64,000 nucleotides of DNA, from assembly GCF_900497805.2 (NCBI RefSeq), contig NW_020954616.1, positions 2,895,488 through 2,959,487 on the forward strand, in the 5' to 3' direction. This document shows, piece after piece, positions 43,175-54,962 of this stretch. Source of the stretch: Vombatus ursinus. Lineage: Eukaryota > Chordata > Mammalia > Diprotodontia > Vombatidae. A program made the position numbers and the translations under genes. Within the stretch, counting starts at the first letter, position 1; every line of letters begins with the position of its first letter. The notes below the pieces were generated by a model that was not told the origin of the DNA, did no database searches, and was given only the letters and a program-made list of their open reading frames with translations.

Positions 43175-44700
43175 TCAGTCAACTATCATTTTTAAGCACC
43201 TACTAGGAGTCAGGAATTGTTCTAAGTGCTGAGGAAACAGAGAGAAGAGAAATACAGGCCCCACTCTCAAGGAGCTCACAAGTCTTATGAGGGAGACAGC
43301 AGTAAGTAACTATCTACAAACAAGCAAAATAAAGGATGTATTGAGGATAGCATCAGAGGGATGGCACTAAGATTAATGGAGAACTAAAAAGTCTTCTTGC
43401 AGAAGACAAGACTTTAATTGATATTTGAAAGAAGCCAAGGGGATCCAGGAGTAGATGAGAAGGGATAGAATTCCAGGAATGGCAGACAGCCAACGAAAAT
43501 ACTTAGAGTTGAGAGATGGAGTATCTTCTATGAGGAACATCAAGGAAGCCAGTGTCAGTGGTTAGAAGAATACATAGGAAAGAGTGAGGGTGTAAGAAGA
43601 CTAGGAGGGTAGGAAGGGTCTAGGGCCTAGACTCTAGGTTACGAAGTACTTTAAAATCCAAAGAGAATTTTGTATTTGTTCCTGGTGGCTAAATAGGGAG
43701 CCACTGGAGTTTATTGATTAGAGAAGCAACATTGTGAGATATGCACTTTGAGAAGATAAATTTTAGAGCTGAATAGAGGAGGGACTGGAATGGGGAGAGA
43801 TCTGAGGCAGGAAGGCCAACCAGCAAGCTTTGTAATAGTCCAGGCATGAAGTGATGAGGGCCTGCATGAGGAAGGTAGCAGTGTCAAAGGAGAGAAGGAG
43901 CCATTAGCAGGAGATGTTACTAAGGTAAAAACCACAGGACTTGATAACTAATTGGCTAGGAGTGGAAGAGAGTAAGGATTCAAGGATGTTTTTAAGCCTT
44001 GGTGACTGAGAGAACGGTGGTACATTCCACAATAATAGAGAAGTTATGAAGAAGCAAGAGTTTGGGAAGAAGAGATAATGTGTTCCATTTTGGACAGGTT
44101 GACTTTAGCATGTGTATGGGACAAGCAATTTGAGATATATAATAGACATTTCAGTACAATAGTTGGAGATAACTAACTAGAGGTCAGAAGAGATATTAGG
44201 GCTGGACAAATAAATCTGAGAGTTTTATCTGCATAGAAATCATAACTGAAATCTGGGGAGCTGATGAGGTCGCCAAATGAAATAGTGTGGAGAGAGAAAA
44301 GGGCCCAGGATACAGCCCTGAGGAACAACCTTGGTTAGCAGGCATGACCTGGATAAAGATCAAGCAAAAAAAGACAGAGACAGAGATGAGAATGAAGATG
44401 AAGATAACTACAGAGAAAGGACCATGAAATTTGGCCATTAAGAGATACCTGGTAACTCTGGAGAGAGCAATTTCATTTGAGTAATGAGTTCAGATGCCAA
44501 ACAATAGAGAGTAAAGAAGGGAATGAGAGGAAATGGAGTAAAGGCTTCTACTGTAGGGAGCCTTTTCAAGGAGTTTAGCTGCAAAAGGCAAGAGAGATGT
44601 GGGGTAATAGTGAGGATAGATTGGGAGAGGGTGTTGGGGATGGGGGAGACATGGGCATGTTTATAGACAATCATTAAGTCAATAAACATTTATTAACTAT
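43175..44700 (-). mobile_element. L2 (CR1-clade) LINE, long inverted copy
   Basis: Starts with the inverted 3' end (AGCACCTACTAGGAGTCAGG) and runs continuously into ORF2: GGGAGCCACTGGAGTTTATT, TTTGTAATAGTCCAGGCATG, TGTTCCATTTTGGACAGGTT, GCATAGAAATCATAACTG (the degraded ADD box region on the minus strand), and GGCCCAGGATACAGCCCTGA. About 1.5 kb with no intact frame. Confidence 0.8.
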
Positions 44701-44770
44701 ATATCAGAACCTGTGTGAAGTGCTAGTTATACAAAAAAAAGTAAAAGATAGTCCCTGATGCTCAATGCAA
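44670..44770 (-). repeat. L2 3' end fragment
   Basis: AAGTCAATAAACATTTATTA and AGATAGTCCCTGATGCTC: a separate inverted L2 terminus next to the long copy. Confidence 0.5.
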
Positions 44771-45154
44771 AGTGAATTCTGAAGCCAACTCTAGGGACTT
44801 TTTGCACTTCACTACTCTCTTGTTGCCTTTTCTCTTGTACCTTAAAGAAAAACAAAAACATGATAAAACATTAGCAATCACTAAATGAGAATCTTAACAA
44901 GTTTACAATTATAGCTTTTGCTTGCTTGCAATGTTTACAAAAACGGTTCACTAGAGCAAAAAGAATTCATAAGTAAATACAGTAAGGCAGAAATATTAAC
45001 TATATTATTTACAAATTATAACAAAATTAAAATCAAAATCAATGAGAGGAATGTAAACAAGGAATTCAGACTTAAATGATGACTAAATAGTTCAATCATA
45101 AATAATAAGTATTAAAAACAAATCATTGCTCTTTGCCTGTCACATCTATGGATA

Positions 45155-46280
45155 AGGGAAGAGTTTATGATCAAACAAGAGATGGAGAGGATCATGGGTA
45201 GTAAAATGGATAATTCTGATTATATGAAATTTAAAAGGTTTTGCACAAACAAAACCAATGTAGCCAAAACTAGAAGGGAACCGAGGGAAAAATACATAGC
45301 AAGTTTCTCTGATAAATGTCTCATTTCTCAAATATATAGGGAAGTGAGGCAAATTTATAAAAATAAGAGCTATTCTCCATTTGATAAAAGGTCACAGGAT
45401 ATGAACAGGCAGTTTTCAGAAGAATAAATCAAAGTTTTTCATAGTCATATGAAAAAATGTTCTAAATCATTATTGATTAGCAAAAACACAAATTAAAACC
45501 ACTCTGAGGTACAACCTCACACTCATCAGATTGGTTAACAAGACAAAAAAGTAAAATAATAAATGCTAGAGGCAGTATGGAAAAATAAAGACACTAATGC
45601 ACTGTTAGTAGAGCTGTGAACTTGGGAGAACAATTTAGAACTGCACCCAAAGGGCTATAAAACTACACATACCCTTTGGCCCAATAACAGCTCAACTAGG
45701 TCTATATCCCAAAGAGATCAATAAAAAAGTAACAGGATCTATATGTATAAAAATATTTATAGGAGTTCTTTTTGTGGTAGTAAAGAATATGAAATTGAAG
45801 GGATGCCCATCAATTGGGAAATGGCTGAACAAATTTTGGCATATGATTGTGGTGGAATATTACTGTGCTATAAGAAATGATGAGCAGGTTGCTTTCAGAA
45901 AAACCTAGGAAGATTTGTATTAACTAATGCAAAGTGAAGTGAACAAAATGAGGAAAACATTGTACACAGTAACAGCAATATTGTGATGATGATCAATTGT
46001 GAAAGACTTAACTATTCTAATCAATACAATGATCCAAGACACTTCCAAAGGACTCACAATGTAAAATGCTATCTACCTCCAGAAAGAGAAATGATGAACT
46101 CTGCATGCAGATTGAAGAATTATTTTTCACTTACTTTATTTTTCTTGCTTTTTGTGCAGCAAGGCTAATATGGAAATATATTTTGCGTGACTTCACCTGT
46201 ATAATTGATATCATATTGCTTGTCTTATCAATGGTGGGGAGAGGCTAGAGGAAGGGAGAATATTTGGAACTAATTTTTTT
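45155..46280 (+). mobile_element. L1 LINE, 5'-truncated
   Basis: Sense ORF2 C-terminal quarter (DNSDYMKFKRFCTNKTNV, SDKCLISQIYREVRQIYK) and 3' UTR (CTGCATGCAGATTGAAGAAT, GGGGAGAGGCTAGAGGAAGG). Several frame breaks. It is moderately diverged. Confidence 0.85.
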
Positions 46281-46690
46281 TAATTTTTTTTCCTTAAAAG
46301 CATTTATTTTCAAATACACATAAACAAATACAATAGTGAAATGGCAGAACAGCAGCAACAGAATAACATGAACAAGAACAAGAAGAAATATATAACATAA
46401 CATAGACAATCCATTGATTTTTTTTTGCTTGATTATAGGTCTTTGTTATAAGGAAGAGCTACTACTTGGAGAGTGTGGTGGGTAGGTGGTGATAGATATA
46501 AAAAATAATATCACTGAAACATGCTTGAAAATTCCCCAATGAAAGGAAGGGTGAGTGCAGCAGGAGATACAAATAAAAGAATTTTATTACTACTGTGTTA
46601 GTATATTACACATATATTATATGCATATATACATATATATGTAACAGTGCATATAAATTCTTGTACAATCTCTCAACAATTCTTATAGAT
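46281..46690. other. AT-rich, no recognised gene
   Basis: T-rich start, then non-repetitive sequence and a TATACATATATATG run near 46610-46650. Confidence 0.5.
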
Positions 46691-47215
46691 TCAATAAGGG
46701 GATGGTCCTATGCAGATGACTTGCAAATAAATATATCCAGTTCTGATCTCTCTCCTGGATTCTAGTCCCACATTACCAAGTATCTTCTTATTTCTACCTG
46801 ATATCCTGTAGGTATCTCAAACTTGTTAGGTTTATAAAGAGTACTTTATTACCCTCATTCTCCCAAAATCATCCTTCTTCTAAACTTCTCCATTTCTCTT
46901 GATGTTGCGACCTTCTTTCCAGTCACCCTGGCATTGAGTCCTCTCCCTCAACATCTATATCCAATCAAATGCCATTTTTAAAGTCTTACCTCTGTAACAT
47001 TTCTCTCATCTTATATCTTAATTTGAGCCCTTTGGCCTAGATCATCGTAATTACCTCCTAACTGGTATTACTACAGCCAATTTCTTCCCTCTCCTGACTC
47101 CTTTGTCCTTATATTACCTAGTAATCTGTCAGGGCATTTGCCTTCTGGCATGGTACTCTGCAGACAAAAACAGTTAAGACTTTGAATCCATAGAATGCAA
47201 GCTTCGTGAAGGCAG
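46690..47215 (+). repeat. L2 (CR1-clade) LINE fragment
   Basis: CCTATGCAGATGACTTGCAA is the degraded YADD box. It is followed by CCAGTTCTGATCTCTCTCCT, and more distally CTCCTAACTGGTATTACTAC and AATGCAAGCTTCGTGAAGGC. Diverged. Confidence 0.6.
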
Positions 47216-47789
47216 TCACTTTTTTAAAAATTTGTATCATGAACGTATGTCAGGAGAAATCAAAAAAGGTATCCAGCACATTGGATAGACTATCTGGCAA
47301 AATTAGGGGAAGAAATTGACAAGTCATATAGGATGGACATTCATGGATGGGTTCTGAGATGTATCATTAAAGGAAACTACCAAATTGATTAATTCCCAAA
47401 TCCATTTAAGTGTAGTATTTATCCTGATTATTTTATACATTTTCTCCTTATACCAGACTTATGATTCCATCAGTATAGTAAAGTGCTTAATATATTTTTT
47501 GTTGAAGTGTTGAATTGAATAATTACTTCCTTGGAAAAGGTTTGTGCTGTTTAGGATGCATGTATACCAAAATTATGCCCACATATACTCAAGAACACTG
47601 TCCCTACATGGAAAAGCAATCCAAGCAAATTCAACAATGAAAACAGGATCTGCACCCTCCTACATTCATTCTTTGCTCTCTCATTGATGTTGACTTGCAA
47701 AACCACTGTCTCTTTGTCCGTGCCCTGGCACGCTTAGCACTCAAACTGGTTCCAACTACCCCTCACCACATAGACCACCTGCTTTCAGA
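47216..47789. other. No recognised feature
   Basis: No gene is supported. Part of it may be decayed L2 3' sequence. Confidence 0.3.
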
Positions 47790-48015
47790 ATCTCCAAAGT
47801 ATTTTACCTTTATTATCTCATATGTACCTCAAAACAACACTGTGAGGTAGGGTACAAAAAGTATTATTGCCCCCATTTTACAAATGAAGAAATGAGGTTC
47901 AGAGAAGTTAAATTAATTGGGCAGGGTTATACAGTAAATGTCAGAAGTGTAATTTAAAACCAGGTCTTCTTGACTCCTAAGTCAATACTATCCACTATGC
48001 CATGCTGCCTCATGA
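47790..48015 (-). repeat. MIR SINE
   Basis: Inverted MIR: ACAACACTGTGAGGTAGGGT, TTGCCCCCATTTTACAAATG, AAACCAGGTCTTCTTGACTC, TCCACTATGCCATGCTGCCT. Confidence 0.8.
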
Positions 48016-48281
48016 TACTTGGTATAATATTGCTGGTATTTTGTCCTCAAATAAGGCCCCACTAGTGGCCTCCTGAAATGTTTCTATTGAATATACACGA
48101 GGCAGAAAAAAAATTCAAGTACAAGTTTGGAAAGCATCTAGCTCTGAGAATAACACTCAGTCCCTGACTATGGCCACATCAACCATATATCCAACCATAT
48201 ATCACACAATTATTTGCCAGCAGTTCTGAAATACTAAAGTTATAGGATTTTATGGGAAAGCTTTCCTCCACTAATAACTTT

Positions 48282-49205
48282 CTAGAAGGCTATCTGAACA
48301 TCCCTGTTCCTGATGCTGTAAACCATGGGATTCAGCAAGGGAGTGATAACAGCATAAATCACTGTAACCAACTGGTCTTTGTCAGATATGACCTTGGATG
48401 AGGGTCTCAAGTAGATAAAAGATGCACATCCGTAGTGTACTATAACTACTGCGAGGTGGGAGGCACAGGTAGAGAAGGCTTTCCCCTTGCCTGCTCTGGA
48501 TGGAATCCTCAAGATGGTGCTGACAATGAATCCATAAGAGATGCAGACAAAAATCAATGGGACCACAAGCACCAGTACACCACAGATGAATATGATCATC
48601 TCATTGACATGGGTGTCACCACAGGCAAGGTGAATAAGAGGTGAAATTTCACAGAAATAGTGGTTGATCTTGTTAGAGTTACAGAAGGGGAGAATGAAGA
48701 CCAAGGTGGTGCCAACCACTGACATCAGCAATCCATTCACCCCACAGGTAGCTGCTAGGAGTCTGCAGGTCCTCCAATTCATGAGGATTGGATAGCACAG
48801 AGGGTGGCAGATGGCAGCATAGCGGTCATAACCCATTACACCCAACAATAAGCAGGTGTTGATAGCAAAGGAAAGAAAGAAGAACATTTGGATGGCACAG
48901 TTGGTAAAGAAGATGGTCCTGAGCATCGAGAGCAGATTGAGAAGCATCTTGAGCAAAATGACAAAGGTATAACAGGTCTCAGACACAGAGAGGACACCTA
49001 GAAAGAAATACATGGGGGTGTGGAGGTTGTGCTGGAGGAGGATGACTATAACAATCATGATGTTTCCACACAGAATGGTCATATAGAGATAGAAGAAGAC
49101 AGCAAAGAGCACAAATTGCAGTTCCTGGAGGTTGGAAAAGCCCAGCAAAAGGAATTCAGTGACCACGGTAAGGTTCTCTGGAGCAAGCCGTTTCCAGGGT
49201 AAGAT
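48282..49205 (-). CDS. Odorant receptor, OR10R-like, no ATG and short C-terminus
   Basis: Near-complete class II odorant receptor frame of 308 codons from the exon edge. It shows glycosylation site ENLT, TM1 GN, HTPMYFFLG, GVMGYDRYAAICHP, the extracellular-loop cysteines, KAFSTCASHLAVVIVHY in TM6, and PLLNPMVYSIRN in TM7. From memory it is closest to human OR10R2. There is no ATG before TM1; the first in-frame Met is inside TM1. The frame opens exactly after a splice acceptor (AG at 49206-49207) at codon ATC, so the start may come from an upstream exon or may be lost. At the other end TAG follows VQIAF. Reading on gives 13 more codons (KVISGGKLSHKIL, TAA at 48240-48242) that look like the normal family tail. 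Helices 1-7 are complete. It is a functional gene with a spliced start or a recent pseudogene. Confidence 0.85.
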   Translation of the reverse strand: MLPWKRLAPENLTVVTEFLLLGFSNLQELQFVLFAVFFYLYMTILCGNIMIVIVILLQHNLHTPMYFFLGVLSVSETCYTFVILLKMLLNLLSMLRTIFFTNCAIQMFFFLSFAINTCLLLGVMGYDRYAAICHPLCYPILMNWRTCRLLAATCGVNGLLMSVVGTTLVFILPFCNSNKINHYFCEISPLIHLACGDTHVNEMIIFICGVLVLVVPLIFVCISYGFIVSTILRIPSRAGKGKAFSTCASHLAVVIVHYGCASFIYLRPSSKVISDKDQLVTVIYAVITPLLNPMVYSIRNRDVQIAF

Positions 49206-49230
49206 CTGCAAAAAGAAGTGAGAGGAGAAA
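49206..49230 (-). promoter_or_regulatory. Splice acceptor at the OR10R-like exon
   Basis: The minus strand reads TCTCCTCTCACTTCTTTTTGCAG, then ATCTTACCCTGG. The long pyrimidine tract and CAG are strong. The acceptor is in phase 0 with the receptor frame. Upstream, the frame stays open for about 28 codons without ATG until a TGA. Confidence 0.7.
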
Positions 49231-50620
49231 AGGATGCTCAGTTCTGTGGACTGAGGGAATTGGGGGATGTTTATATTTAATTGCCTAGGAAATTGTCACT
49301 ATCTTGTGTTCATTCAATAAACAATTAAACAAAGGAAAAAGAAGAAAGAAGAGAAGGAGGCGAAACGAAAGAGGGCAGTAACTTCAACAGAAATTACTCT
49401 GGTCATTAAAAAGAATGTGAGTAAGCAAGAGGGGAGTCATAATATACAACAAGGGACTATAGTTAAATGACTATCGATTGAATAGCATGGATACTGTAAC
49501 CAGGAAAAGACAAGATGGTGAAAAAAATAGGTATCTTTAAGAATATGGACAGCTGTGATATAATAGAGAGATTAGACTGATTTTACTTGACCCCAGAGGG
49601 CAGAACAAGTGTCAATACACAGAGACTTCAGAGAGGAAGATTTTAGCATTTATGTAAGGAAAAAGTTCTTAGTAGAGCTGAAAAAATAATTGCAATATAA
49701 CTCTGTGTTCCTGAAACTTTTCACAGGCATTCAGAAGAGTTTGGATGGCTTGAGGGTTCCAGTTGCCTAAAGGAAAAGACTTCTCAAAGATTTGGGGCAC
49801 AAGCATTGAGGTTGAGAGTTAATATTTAGATACAAGAAGGTGGTGGTGTGAACCTGAGAGCAAATGGAGAGAAGTCAGATAGATGAGTGGTAAAGCTGTG
49901 GACTGAATCTGAGACCCTGGAGGCCAGTCCAATCAGTATTGCTTCTTTCCCTGAATTTTCCAAAGCAAAATGGTAACTGTGTCTGGGAGCCCAGTCACAG
50001 CCTTCTTTATCTTGTTTAACTGTTTGTTTACATTTCTTTATTATTTGAAAATATTTTTAATAAAATACCTAACCATTAGTAGTTTTTATTGGCTAAGCCT
50101 TTAAGTTTATGGATTGAGATCGAGAGAAGAGAATCTTGGACATGGATCAAGAGATTTCTCTCTTATTCTGAAGAGAACAAGACAGAGCAGTTTTATAATT
50201 TTCATGTAAGATATTGTCACCTCTAGAACTTTGCTTGTGAAAGTTTGCCTCTTCCCTTCTAATATCATCATCAAGGATACTTTTTATTTGTTTTTTATTA
50301 TTTTTCTAAATTTTGCATATGTGTATGTGAGGTCGACTTAGACAGTGACAGAGAAACAGAGAAATAGGAAGCAAACTTATATGTCAAAAGTTTGCGGTCA
50401 CTATTTTTGCAGTAGCAATAAAATAAAAATTTTCCCCCTACACCTTTAGTATCTTCCCTTTCATCTTTTCGATAAGAATCAATCCCTCAATGACATCAAA
50501 ATTGTGTCACTTCTCCCAAAAATATCTTATCTGTACAATTGATCTACTCTAGTTGTTTTTTCCCATCTTTGATCTCTTCAGGGCCGTTTCTAACTCCTCT
50601 ATAAGTAATCTGCTAAAACG
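49231..50620. other. No recognised gene or repeat
   Basis: 5' flank of the OR10R-like exon. No repeat is recognised. An initiating exon for the receptor could lie here or beyond, but I could not identify one. Confidence 0.35.
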
Positions 50621-50633
50621 ATGTTAAAATCTG

Positions 50634-50690
50634 TATACACACATACATACATATATACATATATGTATATATCTCACATATGTGTGTATT
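50634..50690 (+). repeat. TA/CA-rich microsatellite
   Basis: ACACACATACATACATATAT-type units. Confidence 0.85.
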
Positions 50691-50839
50691 TGCAACAATT
50701 TTCCATCTGTCTTCTCTCTGTTATCTTTCTAGTTTCATCCTTAAATGTTCTCAGGATCACTTTGCTTAGCTGGACCACTTGCCAAGCATTGGCAAATTGG
50801 TTTTATCCTTCATCCTTCAAATAATCCAAATAATGCTTA

Positions 50840-51400
50840 ATTCTGATAGTCACTCCCCTGCTAAAGACCTTTCAGTGGATCCTTATTGTCTATGAGATAA
50901 AATACAACCTCTTTCAATCTCACTTTAAGGTCCTCCATCATCTGTCACCCATTTACCCTTCCAGCTCATTTAGTACTTCATTTGACTTACTCTGCATTCC
51001 GGTTTTTAACCGGGCTGCTCTTTAATTTTATCCAATTTTCCCACAATTCACTAAATTCACCTAAATGATTGTCCCTCATGCCTAGAATGTCCTCTCTCAT
51101 CTGTCTTTTGAAATTTATCATTTCCATGAATGTTGACAGCTAAGGTGCCACTTCCTCCTCCAGGATTTACCTAGTTTAATTAGCTAAAAATATTCTCCCT
51201 CCGAATTTCCTAGAAACTTGGTCTATATTTTTCCTGAGACTTCTTGTAGTAAATCTTATCTCATACTGCCTGATGTTCCAATAATTTCCTCACTTTTAGA
51301 ATATAAGCTTCTTGAGGCAAGGAACAGAGCTGTTTTTCTTCTTTGTATGCAATGTCAAGTCACATGCCTTGCACATAGTGTTTGTGAATGCGTTCTCATT
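50840..51400 (+). repeat. L2 LINE 3' part, diverged
   Basis: CACTCCCCTGCTAAAGACCT, ATGCCTAGAATGTCCTCTCT, GTGCCACTTCCTCCTCCAGG, AATATAAGCTTCTTGAGGCA, CACATGCCTTGCACATAGTG in L2 order. Confidence 0.65.
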
Positions 51401-51615
51401 CCCATCTCTAATTATCATGTGTTTACTGTGAGTTACCCTTCTAGCTTTTCCTTATTAGTTTATTTGAAGAAAACATATGTTAGATCAAGGGAAGCAGATG
51501 TCAGAAGCAAAACAGACTTTTGAGGAGGGACAGGATAAAAAAAGGGAGAGAAAAGGATAAACAGAAGAAAATAGGCTGGTGGAAGATACACAGCTAGTTA
51601 CTACATCTATAAAAT

Positions 51616-51884
51616 TGTTTTTGTTGTTGTTTAGTCATTCAGTCATATCCAGCTCTATGTGACTCCTAGATTTTGTCTATGGGGTTTTTTTGGCAAAACA
51701 CTAGGATGGCTTGCCATTTCTTTCTCCAGTGTGCCCCCATTTTACAGATAAGGAACTGAGGCAAATAAAGGTTAAGTGGTTTGCTTAGGGTCACATAGTT
51801 AATAAGTGTCTGAGGCAGAATTTAAATTCAGATCTTCCTGGCTCCAGGCCCAGTGTTCTATCCACTGCACTGCCTACCTGTCCT
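51616..51884 (-). mobile_element. tRNA-derived SINE with RTE/BovB-like tail, with TSD
   Basis: Inverted: TTGTTGTTTAGTCATTCAGT, GTGACTCCTAGATTTTGTCT, GGATGGCTTGCCATTTCTTT, TTAAATTCAGATCTTCCTGG, CCACTGCACTGCC. It is flanked by a perfect 12-bp duplication CATCTATAAAAT (51604-51615 and 51885-51896). Confidence 0.92.
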
Positions 51885-51944
51885 CATCTATAAAATAGAA
51901 ATAATAAAACTTATGCTGAAAATACAAGTTCTTTCAATTCAGTT

Positions 51945-52345
51945 AATAGTCACAGAATATCAGAGTTGGAAAGGATTGTTAATCCTATCAAGGCCAACTT
52001 ACTTCTGAATGATAAATTCATCTACAATATCACTAACAAAAGATCAGTGAGTCTTGGCTTGAAGACCTCCAATTAAAAGGAATATGCCATCTTCCAAGGC
52101 AACACATTCCAATATTGGATAACTCTAATTGTCAGAAGAATTTTTTCCCCTTACTTTAAGTCCAACTTGACTTTTCTCCTTCTATCCATTGCTCCTGATA
52201 CTATCCTCTGGGACCATGAACATCAAGTGTAATTCATCTTCCACATGATAATCCTTCAAACACTCAAAGACAGTTATCATGCCATCTCCCAATCCAATTC
52301 TACAAACACACATTAAGTAATACAGGAAAAGTTTCCAAACTTTTC
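51945..52345 (+). repeat. L3/CR1-type LINE 3' part
   Basis: AGAATATCAGAGTTGGAAAG, GGCTTGAAGACCTCCAATTA, CCAAGGCAACACATTCCAAT, GATAACTCTAATTGTCAGAA, ATCCTTCAAACACTCAAAGA in the L3 order. Confidence 0.75.
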
Positions 52346-52489
52346 ACTACCCACTTCATCTTTATTTGCACATGCTACAGCTTGACCCAGAGGATAAATT
52401 CTCTCATGCATATAGATATTAGGCACTTAATGTATCATCCCCTCTTAACCTATTGATTTTTTGCCTTCACTCTTTGACTTATGCCAATT

Positions 52490-52830
52490 CCCTTTTCTCC
52501 CAATAGCCTCCTCTCCAATTTCCACCTATGAAAATGTAACCCATTCTTCAAGATCTAATTTAAATGTCACCTCCTATAAGAAGCCTTCTCTTACCCCCTG
52601 AACTGGAAGGGATTTCTTCCTCTTCTGAAATTTTTTCACATGTTATTTTTTCAACATTTATGGAACTTAGCACATGATGCTTTCTATGTAAGATATGTAC
52701 CTGTGTCCATGTCTCAACTATCCAAATAAGCAGTAAGTTCTTTAAGGGTAGGGATTGTCTCTCAGTTATTATTTCATCCTTGATACTTGGTACAATGCCT
52801 GGACCAAAAGACCTCAATAACTTTGATGAA
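52490..52830 (+). repeat. L2 LINE 3' end
   Basis: TTCAAGATCTAATTTAAATG, TATAAGAAGCCTTCTCTTAC, TTCTTTAAGGGTAGGGATTG, TTGGTACAATGCCTGGACC, then AATGAATG units. Confidence 0.75.
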
Positions 52831-52869
52831 AGAATGAATGAATGAGTGAAATGAATGAATGTTACATAC

Positions 52870-53035
52870 TTTGATGCTATGTTAAAATCCTAACTCTCTG
52901 ACATTTTTGTTGAAAGTCTCCAACAAGGTATTTAATATCTTGAGGACTTACTTGCTGCATTAGTAAAATATGGAAGTCAGGACAGATGATCTTTAAGGTT
53001 ACTATCAGCTCTAAATTTTATGATCCCTTACCTTG
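52870..53035 (+). repeat. MIR-family SINE
   Basis: Degraded sense MIR core and L3-like tail (CTTTAAGGTTACTATCAGCT, AAATTTTATGATCC). Confidence 0.5.
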
Positions 53036-53429
53036 TTGTCTGGTCCCAAGGCTAATGACATTAATCCAGATGGAGTAGGAGGAAGGAAACCCAATGCCCT
53101 TTCTTCCTGTTCTACTATTTTGTAAATGTGACGTGAAGTGTTTTGCACAAATATCCTGTTCTGCTGTTTCAGCAAGAACACAAACTGCTTAAAAATAGAA
53201 AAAAAAGGTGATACATGTGTGTGTAACTGGGTGTGTATAGATAAAGATATAAAAGTCCTTCATTTTCAAGACTATGTATGTATAATATATTCCAAATATA
53301 AAATAGATATAGTTAATATATTTGTATACATGCACACTTATAAACACACACATAAATGGATGGATGGGTGGATATGTCTCTTGAAAATGTCATTTAAGAC
53401 CAAATACTGAATAACAAGAATAAAAATCT

Positions 53430-53690
53430 ATCATCTTTTTGATTCTCACAACAATGCTAAGTAATGTATTATTATTCATTGTCTGATATAAGTTGGACGA
53501 GGAGGTGGCTGTAGCTGAGATTCCTTCCAGCTCCAAAATTCTATGAACCCTATTTTACAGATAATGAAATTAAGTCCCAGAGGTAGTAAGTGACTTATCC
53601 AAGTTTGGAGAGCTAACAGTTCAGACCAGGAAAAAAACCCAGATTTCCTGACAGTGAATCAGCTACTTTCTCTACTCCACCCCCAACGAG
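53430..53690 (-). repeat. MIR SINE
   Basis: Inverted MIR with TTTGATTCTCACAACAATGC and TTTACAGATAATGAAATTAA; the core also contains a short L3-like insert (CTTCCAGCTCCAAAATTCTA). Confidence 0.6.
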
Positions 53691-53964
53691 GGACCAGAGT
53701 GGCTTATTGAGACTGCACAGCCAATCTAAATTACAGGGCCAGGGACAATGAAATTTGTACCATTACTGGATGAATGGCCAACTGACTGACCAAAGGATAG
53801 ACAGATGGGTGCAGCAAATACCTCTAGGATCTTTACCAGCCCACTGGACTCACCTCATTATTAGTCAGGCGTTTCATCCTGGAAATTATGGCAGAGGTGT
53901 CCCCAGAATGACACAGGAAAGTGTGATCCAAGGACAACAAGGCTTTCTACATGGGAAGAAAGTC

Positions 53965-54478
53965 ATGTTATGGCCACTCCCCTCCCTTGTTCAAACCCTC
54001 ACTACTTTTCACCTCAAATACTACAATAGTCTTCTAATTAGTCTTCTAGCCTCAAGTCTCTCCACCCACCATCACTATCTATCCTTTACTCTACAGTCAA
54101 AGCGATATGTCTAAGCATGTCACTACCCTTATTCAACAAACATCACTGGCTCCCTACTCCCTCTGGGATCATGTGCAAAGACCTCTATTAGGAATTTAAA
54201 TCTCTTCATAACATGGCCTTTCCTACGCTTCCAGCATCCCCATGTGTTATTTTCCATTATATACCATACAATCCAGATGCACTGGCCTCGTTGCTGTTCT
54301 TCACACATGACACTCCATTTCTTATCTCTGTTCCTTTGCACTTGCTGTCCCTTGTGGCTAGAATACTCTCCCTCCTCACTTCTACCTCTGAATTTCTTCA
54401 AGACTCAGCACCACTTTCTGAAGGCAGCCTTTTCTATCCCCCATAGCTGCTAGTGCCTTCTCTCTGAGAATATAAGAT
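53965..54478 (+). repeat. L2 LINE, split by a microsatellite
   Basis: AAATACTACAATAGTCTTCT, GTCTAAGCATGTCACTACCC, TGGCTCCCTACTCCCTCTGG, GTGGCTAGAATACTCTCCCT. The 3' UTR resumes at 55020-55165 after the expanded dinucleotide block. Confidence 0.75.
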
Positions 54479-54485
54479 TATGTTC

Positions 54486-54487
54486 TC

Positions 54488-54538
<51 letters not shown>

Positions 54539-54548
54539 NNNNNNNNNN

Positions 54549-54599
<51 letters not shown>

Positions 54600-54927
54600 A
54601 TATATATGGAGAGAAAATATATAGAAAGTATATATCTACATATGTAGAGAGTGTGTATATATATATAGAGAGAGAATGTGTATATATGTATATATATGTA
54701 GAGAGACTGTATATATATATGAGAGAATATATATAGAGAGAGAGAGAGAGTATATATACTCTGTATAGAGAGAGCATATATCTAGAGAGAGAGAATATAT
54801 AGAGAGTATATATCTACATATAGAGAGAGTGTGTGTGTCTATATATATATAGAGAGAGAGAGAATGTATATATATACTCTATACATAGAGAGTATATATA
54901 GACAGAGTATATATCTATATCTATCTG

Positions 54928-54962
<35 letters not shown>

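Noticed and set aside
49209-49211. TTG as start codon of the OR10R-like frame
   Set aside because: It lies inside the pyrimidine-AG acceptor, and vertebrate genes rarely start at TTG. The exon edge at 49205 is a better boundary.
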